A stretch of DNA of 25,505 bases from a virus. Below, in pieces: positions 1 to 6,571 of this stretch. The DNA is taken from positions 1-25,505 of the IMG/VR virus record IMGVR_UViG_3300018080_000553, one strand, 5' to 3'. Numbering within the stretch: position 1 is the first letter of the stretch; each line of letters begins with the position of its first letter. Both the position numbers and the translations under genes were made by a program. Below the pieces are notes generated by a model. That model ran no database searches, was not told where the DNA came from, and saw nothing but the letters and a program-made list of their open reading frames with translations.

Positions 1-1
1 G

Positions 2-130
2 GTCGGTGGCAAAGTAAAACAGGTCCGTGGTCTACTTAATGTGAGCTTCGGTGAAGGCGCGGCGTCTTTAACGAAGGAAGATATTTTATTTAGCATGGGC
101 AAACGCAGTCAGCAGGAGATGGTGCAATGA
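2..130 (+). CDS. C-terminal fragment of an unknown phage protein
   Basis: An open frame enters from the left edge and ends at TGA 128-130, giving 42 visible residues with no stop before it. The sequence is mixed and soluble-looking (it contains SLTKEDILFSMGKRSQQEMV). No family can be recognised from this fragment. The stop overlaps the next start codon in an ATGA arrangement at 127-130, a common sign of translational coupling, which supports this frame being a real gene of the same operon. An upstream sequence is needed to name it. Confidence 0.6.
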   Translation, partial: VGGKVKQVRGLLNVSFGEGAASLTKEDILFSMGKRSQQEMVQ

Positions 131-354
131 GAAGAAAAGAAGTACTCGACTATTTTGAATCAGTTGGTAGAAAGCTTTTAGGCGTCTTAGTGGTATGGCT
201 CTTGGCCAGCCTGCTCATAAGCTTCATTCGCGGTATGCCCCATAGTATGCGAGATGATAACGCGTGCGCTAAACCATGGGGTATTCAAAAATTTGTTATG
301 GGAAACCTTTTCTGTAACGATGAAGTGCTTTATGCGCCAGAGAAGGGGAAGTGA
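127..354 (+). CDS. small single-pass membrane protein
   Basis: A 75-residue protein. Its charged N-terminus (MRRKEVLDYF) is followed by one hydrophobic segment at about residues 17-34 rich in L, V, W and I, then a polar tail with two Cys. A GGAG-like site (AGGAGATGG, 114-122) lies just before the ATG, and the start overlaps the preceding stop (ATGA). The stop overlaps the next gene's ATG by one base. The segment is internal and lacks a cleavage site, so it is more likely an anchor than a signal peptide. Small phage membrane proteins of this kind can be holins, antiholins or exclusion factors, but nothing here decides between them. Confidence 0.6.
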   Translation: MRRKEVLDYFESVGRKLLGVLVVWLLASLLISFIRGMPHSMRDDNACAKPWGIQKFVMGNLFCNDEVLYAPEKGK

Positions 355-656
355 TGGCTGTACGAACAACATATACATGCAACATATGTGGGGAGTCTTT
401 CGTAGTAGAAGGACAATCGAAGAAACCACCAGTTGGCTGGGGAGTGATTAAACCACGGCTCACGGTCAATTACCCAAGCTACCCAGAAAAGAAAAAAGAC
501 TACAAGGCTTGGAGCGCGTTTAGAAACAAGTGCGATAAATTAAAAGAACAGCTCTCGATTCAAGAATATCATCTGTGCCATGAGTGCCTTCAATTTAAAC
601 AAGACAATGTTATACAGATTGAAGGAAGAAAAAATAGACGAGCTAAAGCAGTGTAA
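354..656 (+). CDS. small zinc-ribbon-like protein
   Basis: A 100-residue basic protein. It carries C9-x2-C12 near the N-terminus and C75-x2-C78 later, the four-Cys arrangement of a split zinc ribbon. The region between is rich in Lys and aromatic residues, and the C-terminus is strongly basic (EGRKNRRAKAV). ATG 354 is preferred over the in-frame GTG 351 because AGAAGGGG at 341-348 is well spaced for it and it gives a tight TGATG coupling with the upstream gene. The zinc binding is inferred from the Cys spacing. The function is unknown, with a nucleic-acid-binding or recombination-associated role possible. It is the last gene before the long non-coding stretch. Confidence 0.6.
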   Translation: MAVRTTYTCNICGESFVVEGQSKKPPVGWGVIKPRLTVNYPSYPEKKKDYKAWSAFRNKCDKLKEQLSIQEYHLCHECLQFKQDNVIQIEGRKNRRAKAV

Positions 657-690
657 TGTATTACCATGTGTAATAATCTTGTTATACAAT

Positions 691-714
691 ATTGGGCCAC
701 GGCCCGAGGCCAAT
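691..714. repeat. imperfect hairpin after the zinc-ribbon gene
   Basis: ATTGG(G)CC at 691-698 can pair with GGCCAAT at 708-714 with one bulged G, around a 9-base loop. It lies 35 bases beyond the stop of the upstream gene. No T-run follows on either strand, so it is not a typical intrinsic terminator, although it could still act in RNA processing. Confidence 0.3.
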
Positions 715-820
715 AAATAACAATAAAATTGATGCAAAATACCAAGTGCTTTTTTTGCCGTAAAAGGTGGGAAAAGTGCTTGCAGTTTTGGGGCTCGAGG
801 GCTCGAGGGCCCTTGAATTG

Positions 821-840
821 TGTGACACGTACGTGTCACA
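821..840. promoter_or_regulatory. perfect 20-bp palindrome built of two TGTGACAC half-sites
   Basis: TGTGACACGT is followed directly by its exact reverse complement ACGTGTCACA. It is the leftmost and most symmetric member of the GTGTCACA array, so it is the best candidate for the primary binding site of a dimeric phage or host regulator. The TGTGA and TCACA ends are ten bases apart, not the six of a CRP site. Confidence 0.6.
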
Positions 841-966
841 AAAAGTGAACGTGTCACACAACGTGTCACAGCTGTGGTCTTACTCTACCAAGGGGTTTAC
901 TCTCTTTTGTGACATGTGACACCTTTTTTTATATCTAAGAGTTTTTGAAAATAGGTAGAGAAACAC

Positions 967-1080
967 ATGGTAATAATTGAAAAATGGAAAATAGAAAAGA
1001 AAACCTACTATGGGGGAAAAAAACGTGTCACACGGCACAAAACCGCTAGAACCATTGGGAGAGTAAGGGTACAGCTGTGA
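967..1080 (+). CDS. possible 37-residue basic small protein
   Basis: An ATG at 967 opens a 37-codon frame ending at TGA 1078-1080, preceded by AGGTAGAG at 953-960. The product is very basic (for example KKRVTRHKTARTIGRVRV), which would suit a small DNA-binding protein. Against this, the start lies inside a repeated element, the frame contains one of the GTGTCACA sites, and nothing else supports translation. It may be chance. Confidence 0.25.
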   Translation: MVIIEKWKIEKKTYYGGKKRVTRHKTARTIGRVRVQL

Positions 1081-1103
1081 CGGGCCAAAAATAGCCCGTC
1101 ACA
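1076..1103. promoter_or_regulatory. 10-bp inverted repeat with GTCACA ends
   Basis: TGTGACGGGC (1076-1085) and GCCCGTCACA (1094-1103) are exact reverse complements around the 8-base spacer CAAAAATA. It differs from the 20-bp palindrome in its inner bases but keeps the same outer TGTGAC/GTCACA. It could be a second operator or an RNA hairpin. No T-run follows, so a terminator is unlikely. Confidence 0.5.
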
Positions 1104-1351
1104 AAAGGTGTCACATTTTTAAGCAAGGTGTCACAAATGCACAATAAATGTACAAGAATTACATTACCATTACCGTAATAATCACCATTTTTGGTGCGTC
1201 ACATGGTAATAATTGGAGTTGAGGCAAATAAATCTTTAGGTAATAATTGATTTTCGGCGTTTTTGGCATACTTTTTGATAAATAGGGTCAAGTGCTTGCA
1301 CTTTGCATACCTGAAAATAACACAACTGGCGTATGCGGCAATTTTTTATTG

Positions 1352-1380
1352 TTGCACCTGCTTTTAGAGGGTGTTAAAAA
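1352..1380 (+). promoter_or_regulatory. weak candidate promoter before the structural operon
   Basis: TTGCAC (1352-1357) and TAAAAA (1375-1380) are spaced by 17 bases and lie about 40 bases before the start at 1420, where a rightward promoter for the packaging genes would be expected. The match to a sigma-70 consensus is poor, so this is only a suggestion. Confidence 0.2.
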
Positions 1381-1419
1381 TAAATTAGCTTTACGTTTAA
1401 CGAAAAGGACTTTTTTTCT

Positions 1420-1773
1420 ATGAACATGGCATTAGATTTGCAAGGGCTCAGCTCCGTACTTGAAGTATCTCTTGATAAATGGGCAAAGCACAGTCGGTAT
1501 AAAAAGCAGTGGGAAAAGATGCCAGATGTAACAAAAAGTATTGCATCTGATGCTTTTAAAGAAATGCCTGGTATCGACCCAGGTTGGTGGGATCGCTGGT
1601 GGGCACAGCAGCATAATCGCTTTATTAGGCTTCCAGAGGTTAAGCAGGTTCATTTAACTAATCTGCATCAAATTATGTACTACTTTTTAACTGACTTTGC
1701 TCGTGGAGACTTGAAGCTTGTTGAAAAGCCAGAAAAAAAATCCACAGGGAAGAAAAAGAATCGCAGACGATAG
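1420..1773 (+). CDS. unknown protein upstream of terminase
   Basis: A 117-residue protein of unrecognised family. AAGGA at 1405-1409 precedes the ATG. An in-frame ATG at 1426 is an alternative start. Visible features are a helical N-terminal half with many charged residues, a Trp-rich motif (GWWDRWWAQQHNRF), a second helical stretch with aromatic residues (HLTNLHQIMYYFLTDFARG), and a Lys/Arg-rich C-terminal tail suited to binding nucleic acid. It is the first gene after the control region and overlaps the next gene by 56 bases. A packaging accessory or a transcriptional role would both fit. Neither is shown. Confidence 0.75.
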   Translation: MNMALDLQGLSSVLEVSLDKWAKHSRYKKQWEKMPDVTKSIASDAFKEMPGIDPGWWDRWWAQQHNRFIRLPEVKQVHLTNLHQIMYYFLTDFARGDLKLVEKPEKKSTGKKKNRRR

Positions 1774-1927
1774 TCCTACTGTAATTATAGGGTTTAGAGA
1801 CTCTGAGTTTTTTAAAGAGAAACTTGTTGCAGCCTCTAAAAAGCTTGGGCTCAATGCGTCTGATGTACTTAGATCTTTAACGAAGGATTTTATAAAAAAA
1901 GTTGATGGTATTTCTACTAATTTATAG
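1718..1927 (+). CDS. ribbon-helix-helix type DNA-binding protein (probable)
   Basis: A 69-residue protein starting at TTG 1718, with GGAG at 1705-1708 as ribosome site. TTG 1721 is also possible and no ATG is available. After a basic N-terminus, residues 21-31 (TVIIGFRDSEF) fit the beta-ribbon, 32-44 fit helix A, and 45-62 (LNASDVLRSLTKDFIKKV) match the N-cap and helix B pattern of Arc/CopG-like repressors. Such proteins bind short palindromic DNA as dimers. Its position just downstream of the GTGTCACA array makes it a natural candidate for the protein that binds it, but this is inference. It overlaps the preceding gene by 56 bases in another frame. Confidence 0.6.
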   Translation: MLKSQKKNPQGRKRIADDSPTVIIGFRDSEFFKEKLVAASKKLGLNASDVLRSLTKDFIKKVDGISTNL

Positions 1928-1936
1928 GAGTGATTT

Positions 1937-2329
1937 ATGAAGAAGGTTATTGGTTTATGTGTGCTGCTATTGATGTTCGCGTCTCTTTGTTTTTCAGCTG
2001 CTCAGTACAAAGTGACCAAGGTTACCGTAACTGCAATTGGAACAGAGGTTCCTTTGAGCGCAACGGCGCTTTATTCAAGTCATGTTGTTATTCACGCTGA
2101 TAGTACGAACACGAATAATATTTATGTTGGTGATAGTACTGTTACAGCAGCAACTGGCATGCCTCTCGCACCTGGCGAGAAACTGTACTTGGGTGATCTT
2201 ATTCGCAAGGATAGCAATGAGGCGTTTGATCTTACTAAGATTTATATTGACGCAGACACGAATGGCAATTTCGCTCGTGTTGGCTACGTGTTCAATCGAT
2301 ACAAGGGCAATGAACCAGCTGTACAGTAG
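1937..2329 (+). CDS. small exported beta-rich protein, possible decoration-like
   Basis: A 130-residue protein with a clear Sec signal peptide: positive start (MKK), hydrophobic residues 4-17, and likely cleavage after A21 or A22. The remainder is Thr/Val/Asn-rich and predicted beta. It contains NNIYVGDSTVTAATG followed by LAPGEKLYLGDL and a TKIYIDADTNGNFARVGYVF stretch, the order of short phage surface or decoration proteins. The same layout (YxxVG, then VTxxG, then LxxGE/K) appears at low identity in the products at 11474 and 11887, but this one lacks their Cys motif. AGGAG (1926-1930) precedes the ATG. It lies directly before TerS. Whether it is in the virion or remains in the periplasm is unknown. 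Confidence 0.65.
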   Translation: MKKVIGLCVLLLMFASLCFSAAQYKVTKVTVTAIGTEVPLSATALYSSHVVIHADSTNTNNIYVGDSTVTAATGMPLAPGEKLYLGDLIRKDSNEAFDLTKIYIDADTNGNFARVGYVFNRYKGNEPAVQ

Positions 2330-2336
2330 GTGATGC

Positions 2337-2885
2337 TTGGCTTTACGGAAGAAAAAAGCTGTTAGGAAGAATAAACCTGGGGCAGGTAGGCCAACAAAGT
2401 ATGACCAATCTTATTGTCTAGATTTATTGGAGCATATGGGAAAGGGTCTTAGTTTTGAATCTTTTGCGTCAACGATACAAGTAAACCGTGACACTTTATA
2501 TGCTTGGCGTTCTAAGTATAAAGAATTTTCCGATGCATGGGTAATGGGCCGAGATCGTTGCCTTACTTTCTGGGAGAATCTTGGTGCCGCTGGCATCATG
2601 GGACTAAAAGAGTTTCTAGATGGCAACGGAGAGGTGCGCCCATTAAAGACCAAAGGCTTTAATAATACTCTTTGGATTTATAATATGAAGGTTCGCTTCG
2701 GGCGCGACTGGATAGAACCTGATAAGGCTGCAATGATTGAGAAGGTGAATCGTTTTCTTGAGGCCAAAGAAGCGCAAGAAGCAGCTGATACTTCTGATGC
2801 CCCAGTCGAGTATGTTGTGGAGATGAATGAGGCTGGTAAGTTTAAGCATTCACGTCCTAAACTTATTAAGGCTAGTGGTGAATGA
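2337..2885 (+). CDS. terS: terminase small subunit
   Basis: A 182-residue protein that should recognise phage DNA and load TerL at the start of packaging. The N-terminus is very basic and leads into PGAGRPTKY (residues 14-22), the hallmark opening of many small terminases. A helix-turn-helix region follows at about 40-58 (FESFASTIQVNRDTLYAW). The remaining part contains a helical oligomerisation-like region and an acidic C-terminal portion. The start is TTG 2337. An in-frame stop at 2331 leaves no room for an earlier start, and AGGTGA at 2328-2333 serves as ribosome site. The stop overlaps the TerL ATG (ATGA 2882-2885), as expected for coupled terminase genes. Confidence 0.88.
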   Translation: MALRKKKAVRKNKPGAGRPTKYDQSYCLDLLEHMGKGLSFESFASTIQVNRDTLYAWRSKYKEFSDAWVMGRDRCLTFWENLGAAGIMGLKEFLDGNGEVRPLKTKGFNNTLWIYNMKVRFGRDWIEPDKAAMIEKVNRFLEAKEAQEAADTSDAPVEYVVEMNEAGKFKHSRPKLIKASGE

Positions 2886-4288
2886 ACAAGCGCATAAAGA
2901 TTCATTTGCCAAAGCCGCATGAAGCGCAAGCTATATTTGTATACTGGATGTATGCCTATCCTGAAGCGCATGCTCTAATAGCTCCGTGTGGTACAAAGTT
3001 CGGTAAAAGTTTTGCGTGTGCTCTTTGGCTTGCTACTGAGGCTGTCAACAATCCTAGAAGTTTTTGCGTTTGGATTGCTCCTACATACTTGAAGTGTAAA
3101 ATTGGCTACAGGTATTTGAAGTATTTGCTGGATATACCTGGGTTTGCCGAGTGCCTTGATGGTTCTCTTGAGATACGCCTTTCAAACGGTTCATTTATAA
3201 AATTCCTGCATGGTAAAGATTCTGAAGTTGTAATTGAAGGTGAAGCTGTTGACCGTTTTGTTATTGATGAGAGCGGAAAGCAATCAAAGCAGCTTTGGTT
3301 TTCTTTGTTCACTACTATTACGCAGACGCGAGGATATGGGATTGTTACAGGCACGCCTCGCGGGTTTAATTGGTATTATGACGAGTTTAGAAAAGCCAAG
3401 CTTGGAGATCCGTTTTATTGCTGGGACCAATTGAGAACAGAAGATAGTCCTTTTGTCAATCCAAAAGCGATTGAGCAAGCAAGACGTTTACTTCCACCGG
3501 CGCTTTTTCAGCAGTACTATCAAGCAATGTTCGTTTCAGATTCTACCGTGTTTGGTGACCTTTCCACCATGTGGGATAGTGCCCTTGAGATAAAGAACCC
3601 TCAGTGCAAGTTCTGGATACATCCAGACGCGGCCACAAGATCTTTTGATACTGTCACAGGCTGGGATATTGCAAAGCACCGAGATTATTCTGTCTTTTTT
3701 ACAGTAAATTCGGTTGGTAATATGGTCGGGTATGCTCGCATGCGTCATGTCAATTATCAGACGCAGGTGGGGCGGTTAAAGCATTACATGGAGACTTTTT
3801 TCACAGGGGATAAATCGATACGCTATGACAAGACTGGCGTTGGTGACGCTGTTGGTGAGATGTTAACCGAGGCTGACATCGATGCAAGTATTACAGGCGT
3901 GAACTTTACAAACCAATCAAAGCAAGAGATGATATCTAGATCAACCATGGCAATTGAGCGCAGCTGGCTTAGAGCCCCTAGAATTGAGCAGTTAGATCAC
4001 GAGTTTAGCAGTTATGAAGTTAAGGTAACAAAATCAGGGCTTTACTCCTACTCTGCACCAGACGGTGACCACGATGATACTGTGAGCGCTGGCATGCTGG
4101 CTATATCTGGGGCCTATCAATCTTCGCTAGCAGAAGACGCCGATAAAGTGTTAGAACAGTTAGTAAACGCCGACTTTGAAAATAACAAGGAAGACGATGT
4201 TGGTGAGTATCTAGCTGCCTTTGATGGTCAAGAAGATGACTTCTTTGATGATGACAAGACAGATGATTTTAGCTTCGATCTAGACTGA
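2882..4288 (+). CDS. terL: terminase large subunit
   Basis: A 468-residue packaging motor with ATPase and nuclease domains. The Walker A region is CGTKFGKS (36-43), Walker B is RFVIDE (125-130), with D129 and the catalytic E130, and the coupling motif is TGTPRG (156-161). The RNase H-like nuclease follows: D262 in GWDIAKHRDYS, D316 in YDKTGVGD, and the C-terminal acidic cluster DGDHDD (394-399). All three metal-binding positions are present, so it looks intact and active. The last 60 residues are very acidic and may contact the portal or TerS. Length is normal for the family. The GTGA/ATGA overlap with TerS argues for coupled translation. Confidence 0.95.
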   Translation: MNKRIKIHLPKPHEAQAIFVYWMYAYPEAHALIAPCGTKFGKSFACALWLATEAVNNPRSFCVWIAPTYLKCKIGYRYLKYLLDIPGFAECLDGSLEIRLSNGSFIKFLHGKDSEVVIEGEAVDRFVIDESGKQSKQLWFSLFTTITQTRGYGIVTGTPRGFNWYYDEFRKAKLGDPFYCWDQLRTEDSPFVNPKAIEQARRLLPPALFQQYYQAMFVSDSTVFGDLSTMWDSALEIKNPQCKFWIHPDAATRSFDTVTGWDIAKHRDYSVFFTVNSVGNMVGYARMRHVNYQTQVGRLKHYMETFFTGDKSIRYDKTGVGDAVGEMLTEADIDASITGVNFTNQSKQEMISRSTMAIERSWLRAPRIEQLDHEFSSYEVKVTKSGLYSYSAPDGDHDDTVSAGMLAISGAYQSSLAEDADKVLEQLVNADFENNKEDDVGEYLAAFDGQEDDFFDDDKTDDFSFDLD

Positions 4289-4299
4289 GGTGATTTTTT

Positions 4300-6567
4300 A
4301 TGTGGCCTTTTAAATCTAAGACAGACACTTCTTCGCAAGAGCCCACAAAAAAAGAAAACAGTAAATATGACCTTTCAGAAGCGGCTGTAAAAAGCAACGT
4401 TATGAATCTTTTTAACGCTGCAATTGATGAAGCCGTCGGGAAAGCAAACGATTTTAATGCCTATGCAATTGAAGAAGGCCAAGGCAATTATTATGGTACT
4501 GAATTTAATATCAGAGCAACAGCTGGCAGGATAAAAAGCACGTACACGCGAGAGCCATGGGTTTTTGCGACTTCTAGCCTTATTGCAAGAGCGTTGTCTA
4601 CTGTTCCCTATGTGGTGAAATCAAAGACTACAAATGAGGTTATCCCAAACCACCCACTTCTAAAGCAAATTGAATGTGGTAGTAGTATTCAAGATTCTTT
4701 CTCCATGAATTGGTCTGGCTATCTTGATTTAACTCTTGGTGGAAACTACTTTCAGGTTTTTGATAAAAAATTCACTGAGTGTATTCATGTTCCTGTTGAG
4801 GATGTTGAGCTTAAACTTTCCAAAGACTGTAAAACGGTTCAAAGTATTGTCGTGCATGACAGCAACGATTGCGGCAAACGGGCCGAGATACCTTATGAGC
4901 AGGTAATCCACAGGAAATTCCCAAACCCGTACAACAGATATTATGGATTGTCGTTGTATGTTGCAGCCAGCCGTCCTGTACTTTTAGATCGCTATATGAA
5001 TGAATTTAATATGGCTTTCTATCTGCGTGGCGCTACAAATGCAGGGGTCATCGAGACAACTGAGGACATGGGCAAGACCCGTTTAGAAAGGCTCATGCGA
5101 ACGTTTGAGCAGCTTTATACTGGTAAACGAAACTGGTTTAGAACTGTATTTATTCCTAAAGGCGGTAAATGGGTCAATGCTGGCCTGTCCATGACAGAAG
5201 CACAACACCTGGAGACGCTGCGTGAAAATCGTTATTCTCTTCTAGCTGTTCTTGGCATTCCACCTGCAAAGGTTGGTCTTACCGAGGACGTGAACCGAGC
5301 TACTTCTGATAACCAAGACAAAGATTTTTGGGAAAATACTGTTTCTCCTTTGTCTAAATTTGTCGCTGCTGGCTGGAATAATAGTTATTTGGTTAAGGGT
5401 ATTTATAAAGACGCTATTTATGTTGAGCCTGATTTTTCTGGTGTCGTTGCTCTTGAAGGTACGCTTGAGAATAAGGGAAAACAAATAACAGCTGTCAAAG
5501 ATGTCTTGCTCATTGATGAAATACGTGAAGATATTCTTGGCTACGAGCCGTTGCCTGATGGACGTGGTGATATGTTTATTGCTGAGGTGGGCAATAGTTT
5601 TGATCCATTTTCTGGCGCTCTTAGTCTTCCTGAAGCGTCTGAAGAAGATTTAAAGAAGATTGAAGACAATGGTTTTGCAAAGATAAAAAATGCAGCAACG
5701 TCTGGGCAGGAACGTCTCGAGACAAAGCTGAGTAAAACATATTCTACAGGGTACAAAAAGTATATCGACTACATTCTTGGGCTTGCTATTTATGCGCTTA
5801 ATAATGAGGTTGATGTAAAACAGTATCTTGGAAACAAGATTGATGAGATCACGGATGTGTACGTTAAGTCTGTAAATAAGCCTCTTTCTGATGCTGTGCT
5901 TCGTGGTTTTAGTTTTGCCAATAGCAATTCAAAAGCGTTTTCTCTTTTATTTGACACTATTAAATTTGCAAAACTAGGCGTCAATAAAAGGATGGCATAT
6001 GTAACAAAGTTCAATGACGTCGATCAACAGGCTATAGATTTACTTAGAGAAGAGCAAGCAGATGGGCAGCGCACTATTTTAGTCCAGCGTGCGATTGATT
6101 CTTTTCTTGGGTTCAATCAAACAAGAACAAATGAAATTCTAGATATAATTGCTTCTGGCCTAGAAAAGGGGGACACTGCTGATGTAATCGCTGGTGATCT
6201 TCGGGCCGCGTATAAAGAAAAGTATAGTGGTCAAGCATTCACTGTGGCAAGAACCGAGATACTTACTTCTATAAGCCAAGGCATTAAGTGGAATCATGAT
6301 GTTCTTGGTGAAGTATTTAGTGATGTTGAAAAACAATGGTATCATGTTGGAGATGCTGGGAGTAACCCAGACGCTCGGCAAGAGCACGCGGCGTTTGAGA
6401 AGCAAGGGCCACAAGTAAAGGGGTACAAGTATGGTGGGCTTTTAGAGTACCCACGTGATCCAAACGGTGGCGCGTCGGAAACTATTAATTGCCGCTGCAC
6501 AATGGCCAGTGTCATACCAGATCATGCTACAAGCAACGCAGAAATAATTTTAGATACATTGGGGTAA
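4300..6567 (+). CDS. portal protein fused to a MuF head-morphogenesis domain
   Basis: A 755-residue protein. Residues 1 to about 430 have the pattern of HK97-type (SPP1-like) portals: an early YTREPWVFATSSLIARALS stretch, NYFQVFD, a later LLAVLGIPPAKVGLTED, and FWENTVSPL. The portal is the dodecameric ring through which DNA enters and to which the tail is joined. Residues of about 560-755 match the MuF family: R651-T652-E653 (ARTEILTS), a conserved H696 in ARQEH, PRDPNGG, and the signature INCRCT (N730-C733). MuF proteins are minor head proteins, usually a separate gene after the portal, so this is a fusion. GAGG at 4287-4290 precedes the ATG. The gene starts 11 bases after TerL. Confidence 0.92.
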   Translation: MWPFKSKTDTSSQEPTKKENSKYDLSEAAVKSNVMNLFNAAIDEAVGKANDFNAYAIEEGQGNYYGTEFNIRATAGRIKSTYTREPWVFATSSLIARALSTVPYVVKSKTTNEVIPNHPLLKQIECGSSIQDSFSMNWSGYLDLTLGGNYFQVFDKKFTECIHVPVEDVELKLSKDCKTVQSIVVHDSNDCGKRAEIPYEQVIHRKFPNPYNRYYGLSLYVAASRPVLLDRYMNEFNMAFYLRGATNAGVIETTEDMGKTRLERLMRTFEQLYTGKRNWFRTVFIPKGGKWVNAGLSMTEAQHLETLRENRYSLLAVLGIPPAKVGLTEDVNRATSDNQDKDFWENTVSPLSKFVAAGWNNSYLVKGIYKDAIYVEPDFSGVVALEGTLENKGKQITAVKDVLLIDEIREDILGYEPLPDGRGDMFIAEVGNSFDPFSGALSLPEASEEDLKKIEDNGFAKIKNAATSGQERLETKLSKTYSTGYKKYIDYILGLAIYALNNEVDVKQYLGNKIDEITDVYVKSVNKPLSDAVLRGFSFANSNSKAFSLLFDTIKFAKLGVNKRMAYVTKFNDVDQQAIDLLREEQADGQRTILVQRAIDSFLGFNQTRTNEILDIIASGLEKGDTADVIAGDLRAAYKEKYSGQAFTVARTEILTSISQGIKWNHDVLGEVFSDVEKQWYHVGDAGSNPDARQEHAAFEKQGPQVKGYKYGGLLEYPRDPNGGASETINCRCTMASVIPDHATSNAEIILDTLG

Positions 6568-6571
6568 TACC

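Larger units (their letters stand above)
821..1203. repeat. array of GTGTCACA half-sites
   Basis: Exact octamers lie at 821-828 (inverted), 833-840, 851-858, 863-870, 915-922 (inverted), 1025-1032, 1108-1115 and 1128-1135. Near matches lie at 908-915, 1076-1083, 1096-1103 and 1196-1203. They fall into two extended classes: ACGTGTCACA (831, 849, 861, 1023) and AAGGTGTCACA (1105, 1125, and inverted at 915-925). The last direct pair is spaced 20 bases apart, about two helical turns. The concentration in one intergenic region implies a bound protein. Its identity cannot be seen. Confidence 0.75.
964..1215. repeat. 16-base direct repeat CACATGGTAATAATTG
   Basis: Identical copies lie at 964-979 and 1200-1215. 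The core GGTAATAATTG recurs at 1239-1249, and GTAATAATC elements occur nearby. The repeats are AT-rich and interleaved with the GTGTCACA sites, as DNA-unwinding or initiator repeats often are. That reading is an inference. Confidence 0.6.
657..1419. other. repeat-rich non-coding control region
   Basis: About 760 bases without a convincing gene. It holds eight exact GTGTCACA/TGTGACAC octamers and four near matches, a perfect 20-bp palindrome, a 10-bp inverted repeat, a 16-base direct repeat, an 11-base AAGTGCTTGCA repeat (774-784 and 1290-1300, with AAGTGCTT also at 744-751) and a GGCTCGAG tandem (792-799, 800-807). It separates small early-type genes from the packaging genes. Such arrays are typical of regulator-binding regions, replication origins or terminase recognition sites. 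The sequence does not say which. I see no tRNA and no convincing terminator here. Confidence 0.7.

Noticed and set aside
351-656. GTG 351 as start of the zinc-ribbon protein
   Set aside because: ATG 354 is one codon later, better spaced from AGAAGGGG and coupled to the upstream stop.
821-840. CRP-type site (TGTGA-N6-TCACA)
   Set aside because: The spacing between TGTGA and TCACA is ten bases, not six, and the other copies are single half-sites at irregular distances.
540-869. 109-codon minus-strand frame across the end of the zinc-ribbon gene and the control region
   Set aside because: It overlaps a better-supported + strand gene, runs through the palindromic array and has no family-like composition or ribosome site.
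821-1203. CRISPR array
   Set aside because: The repeats are only 8-11 bases, occur in both orientations and have irregular spacing, without spacer-like units.
1148-1222. 24-codon frame starting at ATG 1148
   Set aside because: No ribosome site, very short, and dominated by the AT-rich repeat sequence.
657-1419. tRNA gene in the long non-coding region
   Set aside because: I find no acceptor stem, T-loop GTTCRAATC-like sequence or anticodon-arm arrangement.
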